Of a stretch of 16,734 bases of DNA, positions 6,809-14,312 are shown in pieces. A program made the position numbers and the translations under genes. The DNA is taken from contig JAPLHH010000002.1 in the NCBI GenBank assembly GCA_026389735.1, forward strand, positions 1-16,734. The letters run 5' to 3'. Position 1 is the first letter of the stretch, and each line of letters starts with the position of its first letter. This DNA is from Chloroflexota bacterium. Lineage in GTDB: Bacteria; Chloroflexota; Dehalococcoidia; GIF9; UBA5620. The notes below the pieces were generated by a model. It was not told the DNA's origin and did not search any database. It worked only from the letters and a program-made list of their open reading frames with translations.

Positions 6809-8062
6809 TTATTTGTATACGCCATATTCCCTGGTGAAGTCGACCATAGCCCTGACATTTTCAGGTTTTGCCTCGTCAGGTATACCTATATCGCCATTTA
6901 GTATATAGCCGCCACCCTTACCGACCACATCTATAAGACGTTTGCAATAATCCCTGACATCCTGCGGGCTGCCGATACACATTACTGCGGAAGGCATAAG
7001 CCCCATGATGCATACCTTGCCGTCCAGAACCTCCTTGGCCCGGTGCATATCAGTACGCTCAAACCAGTATATTGCCTTTCCCTTCGGTATGTCGGCGATA
7101 GTCTCCAAACGTGAAGTGCAATCCCCTTCCCACAGCACAATAGGTACAATGTTCTGGTCAATCAGCGCCAGTATCAACTTTTTCAAAGTGGGCCAGTAGA
7201 ATGTATCGAACTGCTTGGGGGACATGAACCCATCAATCCCCTTATGCAGGGGTATAAAGCACCTGGGTATGCCTAACATCTGTGCCGTCCCTATGGCAGT
7301 ATTGATTATGGCTGGCGTTATCTTATCCATGGCTTCAAGGATTTTATCAGGACGCTGGTACATATCAAGCATGACGCCTCTGGTGCCTCTTAATAAGTCC
7401 CCTATGTAGTCAAAAGGAGCCCAACCAAAGGCGCTGAACATAGGTGGAAAGCCTAGCCCGGCCATTTCTTTGTCAAACGCTGCGCCTCTGGAAATCATCT
7501 TGAAGCTCTCTTGACCAGCCCTGGCCAGCGTTTCTAGAGCCTGGGTAACTTGCGGATTGGCAAACGCCATTGGTAAAATAGCATCCATCGTCAAATAGAA
7601 AAGTCCGGGTATATAAGGCAGCATTTTCAACGGCTCCAGTGCTCCCAACACCCTTGGTATATGCGTTCTTAACATATAGTCGGTAGGGTCGGCAATGAAG
7701 GCATCGTATTCATCCGCTGTCATATACTCTCCCTCGACATACTGGTAGGTGCTGTTGGCAGAGACTCCGTGGCCAGGCCACTTAAACCGTCTATCGCCGA
7801 GCATTTCCAGCAGAGGTCCCGTAGAGACGATGGGGAAGGGGCTCAAGTACACATCAGGGTCAAAATCCACTACTGCTTTTCGGGTGGCTTCTGCCAGCTT
7901 ATCATAATCATACATGGCTTCCTGACAGGTGAGCCCAGCGTATTTGGCTGCGAAGAAGGTGCAAAATAGTGCTATGGGAACCCTGTCCGGCACCTTCAAC
8001 TGGACGGCATCATTGAATCTCTTTTCTCTTTCCTGGTAAAGCTCCTCAGGTGTTTTCGCCAT
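6809..8062 (-). CDS. UroD-family (MtaA/MtvB-like) corrinoid-linked methyltransferase
   Basis: 417 residues of the uroporphyrinogen-decarboxylase fold family, which includes methylcobamide:CoM methyltransferases and O-demethylase MTI subunits. It starts 2 bp after the stop of the corrinoid protein, and its GGAGG (8076-8072) lies inside that gene's 3' end, so translation is probably coupled. That pairing argues for methyl transfer to or from the corrinoid rather than haem synthesis. Family features are the GAP-rich middle and the C-terminal GGGYILNGDIGIP / PENVRAM segment (383-406). The zinc ligands of MtaA are not clearly conserved: the HxC segment aligns with LWEGDC (310-315) and the usual SPGCG Cys with NGDIG (389-393). 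It may use Cys315 with acidic ligands, or bind its substrate differently. A methoxylated compound is a plausible methyl donor, but this is inference. Confidence 0.85.
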   Translation of the reverse strand: MAKTPEELYQEREKRFNDAVQLKVPDRVPIALFCTFFAAKYAGLTCQEAMYDYDKLAEATRKAVVDFDPDVYLSPFPIVSTGPLLEMLGDRRFKWPGHGVSANSTYQYVEGEYMTADEYDAFIADPTDYMLRTHIPRVLGALEPLKMLPYIPGLFYLTMDAILPMAFANPQVTQALETLARAGQESFKMISRGAAFDKEMAGLGFPPMFSAFGWAPFDYIGDLLRGTRGVMLDMYQRPDKILEAMDKITPAIINTAIGTAQMLGIPRCFIPLHKGIDGFMSPKQFDTFYWPTLKKLILALIDQNIVPIVLWEGDCTSRLETIADIPKGKAIYWFERTDMHRAKEVLDGKVCIMGLMPSAVMCIGSPQDVRDYCKRLIDVVGKGGGYILNGDIGIPDEAKPENVRAMVDFTREYGVYK

Positions 8063-8064
8063 TT

Positions 8065-8697
8065 TTATTTACCTCCTATCCACTGTTTAGCCAGAGATAC
8101 CGCCGTCATGGCATCCCGGCCGAAGGCATCAGCGCCTGCATACTGTTTTATCTGTTCGTCAATCTGGCTACCACCAATCATGACCTTTACCTTGTCTCGT
8201 AAGCCAGCAGCTTTTATGGCTTCTATGGTCTGTTTCATGGAATCGAAAGCCAGCGTCAAAAACCCGCTTAAGCCAACGATAGGGGCACCACTCTCCTTTA
8301 TCTTTTCCACGAACTTCTGTGCCGGGACATCCACTCCCAGGTCATAAACCTCGAAGCCATTGACATCGAGCATGAAGACGACAATGTCCTTGCCGATGTC
8401 ATGTATATCACCGGCAACAGTGCCGAAGACAACCTTACCCACACGCTTAATTTTCCCTGCCTTGCTCATCTTCGGCTTAACCATATCGGTTATTTCCTTC
8501 AGTATCTCACCGGAGTATATCAGGTCAGGCATGAAATACTCGCTGCTAGCGAAGCGCTTGCCCACGACCTCCATAGCCTTCCTGGCATCTTCCAGAATTT
8601 TGAGTGGCTCTTCACCGGCCTTCAGTCTGTCTTCAGCAATCTTAAGCGCCTCTTTTTCCTTCAAATCAGCTAACGCGCTAACTAGGTCTTTAGCCAT
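8065..8697 (-). CDS. Corrinoid (cobalamin-binding) methyltransferase subunit
   Basis: 210 residues, the standard size of MtaC/MtvC-type corrinoid proteins. The first about 85 residues form the helical cap domain of methionine-synthase-type B12 modules. The rest is the Rossmann-like B12 domain, with DIHDIG (97-102) whose His99 is the lower cobalt ligand, SGFLT (144-148) and IGG (174-176). It carries the methyl group between the UroD-family enzyme encoded 2 bp downstream and an acceptor enzyme. No acceptor methyltransferase and no reductive activator (RACE/RamA type) are encoded in this window, so they must lie elsewhere. AAGGAGG lies ten bases before the start. The 129 bp between this gene and the thiolase show no convincing promoter. 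Confidence 0.93.
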   Translation of the reverse strand: MAKDLVSALADLKEKEALKIAEDRLKAGEEPLKILEDARKAMEVVGKRFASSEYFMPDLIYSGEILKEITDMVKPKMSKAGKIKRVGKVVFGTVAGDIHDIGKDIVVFMLDVNGFEVYDLGVDVPAQKFVEKIKESGAPIVGLSGFLTLAFDSMKQTIEAIKAAGLRDKVKVMIGGSQIDEQIKQYAGADAFGRDAMTAVSLAKQWIGGK

Positions 8698-8826
8698 GTT
8701 TCTTTAACCTCCTTAACCTATATTGAGCTTTCTAGCCTGCCAGCGTTGCAATATATTTACCTCGGCGGGCACCTCCCTTGATTTTAATTTTTCTCAATCT
8801 TCTTGACCTAAAATAGTGTGAATAGA

Positions 8827-10038
8827 CTAATTGCCAACGATACAGATACTGCATACACTTTGGGGTGGCTGGCCGCCCAGGTTGTGGGTGAGTCCCAACG
8901 TTGGGTTCTTTATCTGTCTCGGCCCGGCCTTGCCTTGAAGCTGTTTGTACATCTCATATACCATCCGCAGCCCTGAGGCACCGATAGGGTGGCCAAAGCA
9001 CTTTAGTCCGCCATCAGGTTGGCAGGGAATCTTCCCATCAAGCTCAAAGAACCCAGCATCAATATCGTCCTTTGCCTTCCCTCTGGGAGATATCATCAGG
9101 TCTTCATAAGTAACAAGCTCAGTTATGGAGAAACAGTCATGAACCTCCATCATGCTTATCTCTTGCCGTGGATTCTCTATTCCTGCCTCTTGGTAAGCCT
9201 TAATAGCGGCGCGATAGGTTGTCTCCACGTGGGTATAATCGTAACCCGTGTACATCAGACTTTCTCCGGAGTCGGCAGCGACCTGGAGTGCTTTGATATA
9301 GACTGGATCAGGCCTGAAGCTTTCTGCTATATCGGCCCGCACCAAAATGGCTGCTGCCGCCCCATCACTTACACCACAGCTATCAAACAAACCGAGAGGC
9401 ATAGCAATCATGGGGGCATTGAGCACATCTTCCACAGTGATTTCCCTGCGGAGGTGTGCCTTAGGGTTCAAGGCCCCATTATGATGGCTTTTCACAGATA
9501 TCTTGGCCAGTGTTTTTTTGCCTTCTTCAATGCTGAGCCCATACCGCTTAAAGTATCTGATAGCCATCATGGCAAACATTCCCGGGTTAGGGTTAACCCA
9601 GCTCGGGAAAATGACTCTCCCCCTGGTTCCAAGGGACACTATATCTTCGTTGGCCCTTGGGAGACCTCCGAAGCCCAAATCTTTAACCTTCTCTACCCCA
9701 AGCGCCAAAGCAATGTCGCAGGCGCCTGAGGCAACAGCGTAGCAGGCACCTCTAATGGCCTCCGTACCACTGGCGCACAGGTTCTCAACACGGGTTACGG
9801 GGATAAAGGGTAACTTTAGCGTAGTAGCTAAGGGGAGGGCACTATGGCCTATATTGACCTCGGTGAATTGGTTACCCTGCCAGGCTGCTTGGATATCTTT
9901 CTTTTCTATGCCGGCATCCTCAAGAGCCTCTTGAAATGCTTCAACCATTAAGTCCTCAGCACTCTTATCCCACAGCTCTCCAAACTTGGTACACCCCATG
10001 CCTATGATGGCAACCTTGTCCTTTATTCCCTCTGGCAT
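8827..10038 (-). CDS. Thiolase (acetyl-CoA acetyltransferase, SCP2-thiolase type)
   Basis: 403 residues from the ATG at 10038. A GTG at 10047 would overlap the ribosome site GAGG (10050-10047), which is 8 bases from the ATG. The active site is complete: nucleophile Cys88 in ENLCASG, VHDCFS (299-304), and GHPIGASG with His350. The C-terminal segment is HNLGGQ rather than CxGGG, as in SCP2-type enzymes. It should cleave a 3-oxoacyl-CoA with CoA, or run the Claisen condensation in reverse. It lies 22 bp after the HMGCS-like/DUF35 fusion gene, whose C-terminal Zn-ribbon/OB domain is a candidate partner. It contrasts with the Cys-less paralogue at 179-1360, so the cluster has one competent and one altered thiolase. 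Confidence 0.93.
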   Translation of the reverse strand: MPEGIKDKVAIIGMGCTKFGELWDKSAEDLMVEAFQEALEDAGIEKKDIQAAWQGNQFTEVNIGHSALPLATTLKLPFIPVTRVENLCASGTEAIRGACYAVASGACDIALALGVEKVKDLGFGGLPRANEDIVSLGTRGRVIFPSWVNPNPGMFAMMAIRYFKRYGLSIEEGKKTLAKISVKSHHNGALNPKAHLRREITVEDVLNAPMIAMPLGLFDSCGVSDGAAAAILVRADIAESFRPDPVYIKALQVAADSGESLMYTGYDYTHVETTYRAAIKAYQEAGIENPRQEISMMEVHDCFSITELVTYEDLMISPRGKAKDDIDAGFFELDGKIPCQPDGGLKCFGHPIGASGLRMVYEMYKQLQGKAGPRQIKNPTLGLTHNLGGQPPQSVCSICIVGN

Positions 10039-10060
10039 TTTTACCACCTCTTATGATTTA

Positions 10061-11500
10061 TCACTCTATTATCGGTATTGCCTTCCAGAAATAGCCATGG
10101 ATACCGCGAGGTTCGTCGGAATATTTCCTCCGCAAACTCATCTCCACACGCATATCGATATCAATTGCATCCGGCTCACAATCGGTAAACTCAAATACAA
10201 ATCTTCCTCCGCCGTCGAAGTCTATCATGCCGTATATTAGTGGCGGATTGACAGAAGAGGCCGTGTGATCTGCGGTATAACTGAAAAGAACAGCCCTTTT
10301 ATCAGAGAAGCAGTAATCTTCCTTCTCATCAACAGCCCCGCAGTCAGGGTTGACGCAAATCCTTTGTGGTGGATATTGGGGAGTGCCGCAATGCTTGCAC
10401 CGGGAGCCATAAAGTGCCAATATCGTCCTGCGCTCTCTCCATGTTAAAGGTAACTCTGTTTTAGCAGTTTCCTCGTCATACCCTGTATCTACGGGAAGCA
10501 AGTTACGGAAGACCAGATATTTTTCATAGATATCAAGTTCTGCCCTCCGGTCCAAGTATTTCTTAAGCCACCGCCTGTCTTTAACCTTGGTTATCTCATC
10601 AGTCACTTTGAAGAACAAAGCCTCGGCACCATTGCCATAGCTGGCTACGAGAAGATTATCTCCTGGCTTTGCCTCTTCCAGCATCGCAATAAGTAAAATT
10701 AGTGGAGAAGCCGCTCCCGTCTCCCCTATTGAACCTATCAAAGGTTGCTGAATTTGATTTGGTTGAAATCCCAAGTTTTTACATATTGTTGAGTACTGTC
10801 TTGCATCAAGGCAAGGGAAAGCCACCCTGGCGAAATCCTTAGCCTCCAGCCCATATTTTTTCATCAAACCGGAAATAGCTTCAGGGATAAATTTGGCATA
10901 ACCTTCTTCCCTAACGAATCTATTCTCTATAGTCCGTACAAACTTATCATGTTCTGCCCTGCGAAAATCAGGAAAATCACAAGTTATTGAATACGAACCC
11001 TCTAAACCAGCAATTACTCCCTTATTGCTCAAAATGAACGCAGCGGCACCGTCACCGAACGTTATTTCCTGAGCGCTACCTGGCTTGCCCAGGCGGCAGT
11101 CAGCCCCACATAATAATATATTGTCCGCACTTCTAGCTTTAACGGAGTCACAAGCAGAGAGAAGGGCAACAGTCCCAGACTTGAGGGAATCGGAAAAATC
11201 AGCGGTGCGGATGTTCTGACGAAGGTCAAGGGACGTAGCAATTATTGCCGCGGTCTCTCTCTCTCGATATGCTGCCGTGGTTGTGGCAAAATAGACACCG
11301 CCTACCTTTGCCCGATTGAATCCCTTCAGTGAATTTATAGCTGCAGCTGCAGCCATGGTGAGACTGTCTTCATCAAAATTGGCTACCGCCTTCTCTCCGG
11401 GTAGACTTGCGCTGCTTAGCCAGCCTAGAGCGTTTGAAATGGCTTTACGGTTCAATCGATACCTAGGTAGATATGCTCCACGAGCGGATATGCCTACCAT
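10061..11500 (-). CDS. HMG-CoA-synthase-like domain fused to DUF35 Zn-ribbon/OB-fold
   Basis: 479 residues. The first about 300 have the thiolase-superfamily fold of HMG-CoA synthase/KAS III: the MVGISARGAYLPRYRL start, FGDGAAAF (148-155) and SYGNGAEALFF (287-297). The C-terminus is a DUF35 module with zinc-ribbon Cys368, Cys371, Cys382 and Cys387 followed by an OB-like segment. The HMGCS catalytic triad seems absent: the Glu position is Thr74 (FATTT), the Cys position is Leu106 (SLKSGT) and the His position is Pro229 (AFPCLD). A classical acyl-Cys condensation is therefore unlikely, and the domain may scaffold or bind acyl-CoA for the thiolase encoded 22 bp downstream. In archaea separate HMGCS, DUF35 and thiolase proteins form one complex; here two of them are fused. 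The alignment is by eye. Confidence 0.85.
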   Translation of the reverse strand: MVGISARGAYLPRYRLNRKAISNALGWLSSASLPGEKAVANFDEDSLTMAAAAAINSLKGFNRAKVGGVYFATTTAAYRERETAAIIATSLDLRQNIRTADFSDSLKSGTVALLSACDSVKARSADNILLCGADCRLGKPGSAQEITFGDGAAAFILSNKGVIAGLEGSYSITCDFPDFRRAEHDKFVRTIENRFVREEGYAKFIPEAISGLMKKYGLEAKDFARVAFPCLDARQYSTICKNLGFQPNQIQQPLIGSIGETGAASPLILLIAMLEEAKPGDNLLVASYGNGAEALFFKVTDEITKVKDRRWLKKYLDRRAELDIYEKYLVFRNLLPVDTGYDEETAKTELPLTWRERRTILALYGSRCKHCGTPQYPPQRICVNPDCGAVDEKEDYCFSDKRAVLFSYTADHTASSVNPPLIYGMIDFDGGGRFVFEFTDCEPDAIDIDMRVEMSLRRKYSDEPRGIHGYFWKAIPIIE

Positions 11501-11540
11501 CCTTTTACTACCATGCTTTTACTCCCATATTATTTCCTCC
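11494..11540 (-). promoter_or_regulatory. Tandem 14-bp repeat with two 6-codon mini-ORFs at the start of the HMGCS/DUF35 gene
   Basis: GGAGG (11540-11536) is 7 bases from the ATG at 11528, but that frame reads MGVKAW and stops at 11508. A second ATG at 11514 reads MVVKGW and stops at 11494. The third ATG, at 11500, opens the real gene and has only AAAAGG directly touching it. The spacing is exactly 14 bases because ATGG(G/T)AGTAAAAG(C/G) is repeated. Each ATGGTAG places a stop four bases into the next start, a layout suited to termination-reinitiation. Confidence 0.65.
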
Positions 11541-11558
11541 CCATTGATCTTGAATTCT

Positions 11559-12572
11559 TTATGTCTTGACTCTTCTTACCGAGGGGTCAATCCCCAGCAG
11601 CCTAGCCAGATTACCGCCAAATATATTCCTGCGGTCCTCCTTGGTAATCTCCGGGTATCCGTAATCTTTTTGCATGTCTTCCGGGATCTGAAACTCGCGG
11701 AAGCCCAGTACCGAGAATTTTATCTGGAAGCCAAACCCCGGGTAATCCGTCCCCCAGATAATTCTGTCCGGCCCTACCCACCGCATGGCTTCACCCAGGA
11801 TGGTGGCAAACTTCCGCGGGGCACTAAGCGCCCACGGAATCAAAAGGGTGAGGCTAACATGAACGTTCGGATGGCCCATGGCCACCATATTCAGGTCGTC
11901 GCAGTAAGGATAGCCCATGTGAAAGGCGACAATTTTCAATTCCGGAAAGTCCCTGGCTACGTCATCCAATTGAATCGGCAGGCTGTGCTTGCTTTTCCCC
12001 GGCGGCACCCAGCAGAAACCGGTGTGAATATCAAGGACAATTCCCAGTTCCTGAGCTTTCGCATAAAAAGGCCAAAGGTCGGGGTCGTTTATATACGTGT
12101 CCTCGGGCGGGTAAATCTTGAAAATCTTGGCACCTTTTTCCTTGACCCAATACTCTAGTTCCCAGATGGCACCATGTACTCCTCTGTGCTTGATAGGAGA
12201 GAGATTGGGCTGGTACATAAAGCGGTCAGGATGTTTTTCCACCGCTTTAGCCATCTCACCGTTTGAGCACCAGCGGCTAGTGTAGCCAGTGGTGTCCATC
12301 ATAGATTCCGGAAGCAGGCAGGCAATGTCCACCCCGTATTTATCCATGTACTTCAGCAGAAACTCCGGGTCTTTCTGCTTAACCTTCTCATCGGGCTCAA
12401 GCCCCTCCATGACATATGATGGCATTCCATAGCCCAGCGCCCTGTCGATATGTTTAATCGCTCCCCACCACATCTTAACCCCCGGAAAGTGATCGATGTG
12501 CTCCATGTCTCCGATAAGGTGAGCTTCAGGGTCGATCTTGAAATAATCGTCTTTTTTGAACGTTTTATCCAT
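11559..12572 (-). CDS. Amidohydrolase-2 family protein (ACMSD / resorcylate-decarboxylase-like)
   Basis: 337 residues from the ATG at 12572. GAGG at 12584-12581 is 8 bases from it and 5 from the ATG at 12575, while the GTG at 12581 overlaps the ribosome site. It is a TIM-barrel amidohydrolase with ligand candidates Glu16 and His18 (PEAHL), His183 (DIHTG), His218 (AFHMG) and Asp276 (WGTDYP). The E-x-H start instead of H-x-H matches the Glu/His/His/Asp set of gamma-resorcylate decarboxylase and relatives, which are metal-dependent non-oxidative decarboxylases. Hydrolases and hydratases of the same superfamily remain possible. It lies between the short OYE-type gene and the HMGCS/DUF35 gene, consistent with removing a carboxyl group or opening a ring in the pathway (inference). 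Confidence 0.85.
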   Translation of the reverse strand: MDKTFKKDDYFKIDPEAHLIGDMEHIDHFPGVKMWWGAIKHIDRALGYGMPSYVMEGLEPDEKVKQKDPEFLLKYMDKYGVDIACLLPESMMDTTGYTSRWCSNGEMAKAVEKHPDRFMYQPNLSPIKHRGVHGAIWELEYWVKEKGAKIFKIYPPEDTYINDPDLWPFYAKAQELGIVLDIHTGFCWVPPGKSKHSLPIQLDDVARDFPELKIVAFHMGYPYCDDLNMVAMGHPNVHVSLTLLIPWALSAPRKFATILGEAMRWVGPDRIIWGTDYPGFGFQIKFSVLGFREFQIPEDMQKDYGYPEITKEDRRNIFGGNLARLLGIDPSVRRVKT

Positions 12573-12611
12573 CATAACCACCTCGATTTTGTTGGTTTAT
12601 TTGACATATGT

Positions 12612-12644
12612 TTTGGTCACGGGTTTCTTAAACCCGTGACCAAA
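12612..12644. repeat. Perfect 15-bp inverted repeat between the OYE-type and amidohydrolase genes
   Basis: TTTGGTCACGGGTTT pairs without mismatch with 12630-12644 around the 3-base loop CTT. On the minus strand it begins 10 bases after the stop of the gene ending at 12655. Neither side carries the U-run of an intrinsic terminator: after the stem the minus strand reads ACATATG. It is therefore better explained as an mRNA stability or processing hairpin, or as a weak terminator setting the ratio between the two genes. A protein operator is also possible. Confidence 0.75.
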
Positions 12645-12654
12645 GCGTTAACCA

Positions 12655-14019
12655 TTAATAAGGGCCGGGTCCCCTAAAAGGAATAACACTCTTTTCCGGC
12701 AACGGGACCTCTTTCTTCCACCACGGTTTGTCCAAAGCGGGAAGTCCAGCCAGACCCCGTGGGAATATGGGCTCGTCTTTCCGACGAGGGCCTATTTTGT
12801 ACTCGTCCATGGCCCACTCCCTGCCCAAGTTGGGATTATAGGGACACGCAGGGGTTATTAGAGCCAGACAGCGCATCACACATATATAATCACGCTTGCA
12901 GCGTACGATATCCTGAGGACAATTTTCAGCCACCTTGTTGGGCCACTCGGGGTCACAGAAAAGCTGCCTGCCCAGGCCGATAATATCGGCCTTACCCTCG
13001 GCCAACACGCTTTCAGCCAGTACAGGGTCATGGATCGAGGCACAGATGACCGGAATTTTCAGCGCCCGCTTAAAATCAGCAGCTGCGTCTGGCCAGTGCT
13101 TGACTCGCTCCTCATCGGGTGAGAGATGTCCCTCCTCCGGATAGCCGCCACCATCGGACAAGTTAATATAGTCAATGCCCCGCACCTCCAAATCCTGGGC
13201 GACTTCAATCATCTCCGCCCGGGTTAGTCCGCCCTCCCAGTGTTCCTCGGCACTGATGCGGCACCCAACAGCCACACCATCGCCTGCAGCATAACGTACC
13301 TGTTCGGCGACCTCCAGAAGGAACCGCTTTCGGTTATTCCACGTCCCTCCATACATATCGGTTCTTTTATTCGTAATGGGAGAAAGGAACTCGTGCTCCA
13401 GATAGCCGTGTGGGCCGTGTATCTCAATCGCATCAAAACCGGCAGAAACCGCCAGCTGGATGCTACGGGCAAACTCCTTCTCCTCGCTACGTATTTCATC
13501 GATGGACATCTCCCGGGTCATCTGCCCAAACATAAATAGACGGGCACGCTCGCTCTTCCGCCTCTGGGCCACCAGAGGGGCGGGTACCTTGTCAGCATAT
13601 ATTTCATAAGGCAATCCGCCAGTGGGTGCCGGGACAAGTTCGTTATGGTCGTCGGTGTGTCCCATCCGGCCGAAGCCTATACTCATCTGCGCCGCTATCT
13701 GAGCGCCAAAGTAGTGAACCCTTTCCGTGAGCTGATAAAGGCCCTGCAAATGGCCAGGCCTGAAGCAGTACAGGTTCCGCCCCCAGACGCCCTTAGATGC
13801 CATCTTGGTACCTAATATAGCACCGCTGATAATTAGCCCGGCGCCCCCTTTGGCCCGTGCGGCATAATAGGCCAGCAGTTGCTCCGTCGCCTCGCCGTTT
13901 GCGCCCGACATGGTCTCATTCATGGGCGATAGGGCAATGCAATTTTTAAGTTCCACGGGACCTATCTTGATCGGTGAAAGTAGGTGTTTAAACGGATGTT
14001 TTTTTGTAGTGTCAGCCAT
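12655..14019 (-). CDS. OYE-family NADH:flavin oxidoreductase, no C-terminal FAD/NAD domain
   Basis: 454 residues. The FMN TIM barrel spans about 10-365, with the catalytic segment HGPHGYLEHEFLSPITNKR (201-219), where Tyr206 is retained. A cysteine set follows (Cys374, Cys380, Cys384, Cys392, then YNPNLGRE), as in the Fe-S linker of 2,4-dienoyl-CoA reductases, but the first gap is CxxxxxC rather than CxxC. The protein then ends in a Pro-rich tail of about 50 residues where relatives have FAD/NAD domains. It would need an external electron donor, perhaps the 695-residue paralogue. The end looks natural because a hairpin follows 10 bp on. The nearest G-rich ribosome site (AGGGGG) is about 13 bases from the ATG, hence weak. 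It is the first gene of the leftward set, facing the IclR gene. Confidence 0.88.
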   Translation of the reverse strand: MADTTKKHPFKHLLSPIKIGPVELKNCIALSPMNETMSGANGEATEQLLAYYAARAKGGAGLIISGAILGTKMASKGVWGRNLYCFRPGHLQGLYQLTERVHYFGAQIAAQMSIGFGRMGHTDDHNELVPAPTGGLPYEIYADKVPAPLVAQRRKSERARLFMFGQMTREMSIDEIRSEEKEFARSIQLAVSAGFDAIEIHGPHGYLEHEFLSPITNKRTDMYGGTWNNRKRFLLEVAEQVRYAAGDGVAVGCRISAEEHWEGGLTRAEMIEVAQDLEVRGIDYINLSDGGGYPEEGHLSPDEERVKHWPDAAADFKRALKIPVICASIHDPVLAESVLAEGKADIIGLGRQLFCDPEWPNKVAENCPQDIVRCKRDYICVMRCLALITPACPYNPNLGREWAMDEYKIGPRRKDEPIFPRGLAGLPALDKPWWKKEVPLPEKSVIPFRGPGPY

Positions 14020-14085
14020 TTAATTTATATTTCCCCCTTATTAATAGTAATGAGTACAACTAGATTTCTGCCAATGCCAATCCTA

Positions 14086-14106
14086 TTATTTTGCTGCCTT
14101 TTTCAT
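14086..14106 (-). promoter_or_regulatory. Possible 6-codon leader ORF upstream of the OYE-type gene
   Basis: ATG at 14106 opens MKKAAK and a TAA, with AGGAG (14119-14115) eight bases upstream. This is a better ribosome site than that of the real gene 67 bases further on. It lies inside the predicted 5' leader from the promoter at 14191-14218. It may be a leader peptide or chance. Confidence 0.25.
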
Positions 14107-14190
14107 CTTTTCTTCTCCTCTCACTTTCTAGCATTTTCGTAGTTTCTTATTTCGAATTATGCACCTATGTTTCTCTATATGATTCATTCT

Positions 14191-14218
14191 TTTATCACAT
14201 ACTCCTATAAAATGTCAA
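14191..14218 (-). promoter_or_regulatory. Promoter candidate for the leftward catabolic genes
   Basis: On the minus strand TTGACA (14218-14213), a 16-bp spacer ending TGT, then GATAAA (14196-14191), making an extended -10 (TGn). The start would be near 14184, with a leader of about 165 nt. A short inverted repeat CAAG-N5-CTTG (14216-14228) overlaps the -35. The remaining divergent region, 14020-14362, shows no other gene. Confidence 0.5.
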
Positions 14219-14312
14219 GCCTAACTTGGACTGCACCCCTATAAGAAGTATGCAGCTTCAAGGATGACTACAAATTTTCACCGCCGCTTAAAAATATTTG
14301 AAATAAAAGCAC

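Noticed and set aside
8698..8826. Possible promoter or short frame between thiolase and corrinoid genes
   Set aside because: TTGCAA has no matching -10 at proper spacing, and a TTG-start 12-codon frame has no further support.
9019..9729. 236-residue plus-strand open frame
   Set aside because: Shadow of the thiolase gene, which has complete active-site motifs on the other strand.
11316..12158. 280-residue plus-strand open frame
   Set aside because: Lies opposite two well-supported minus-strand genes, has no good ribosome site and no recognisable motifs; a shadow frame.
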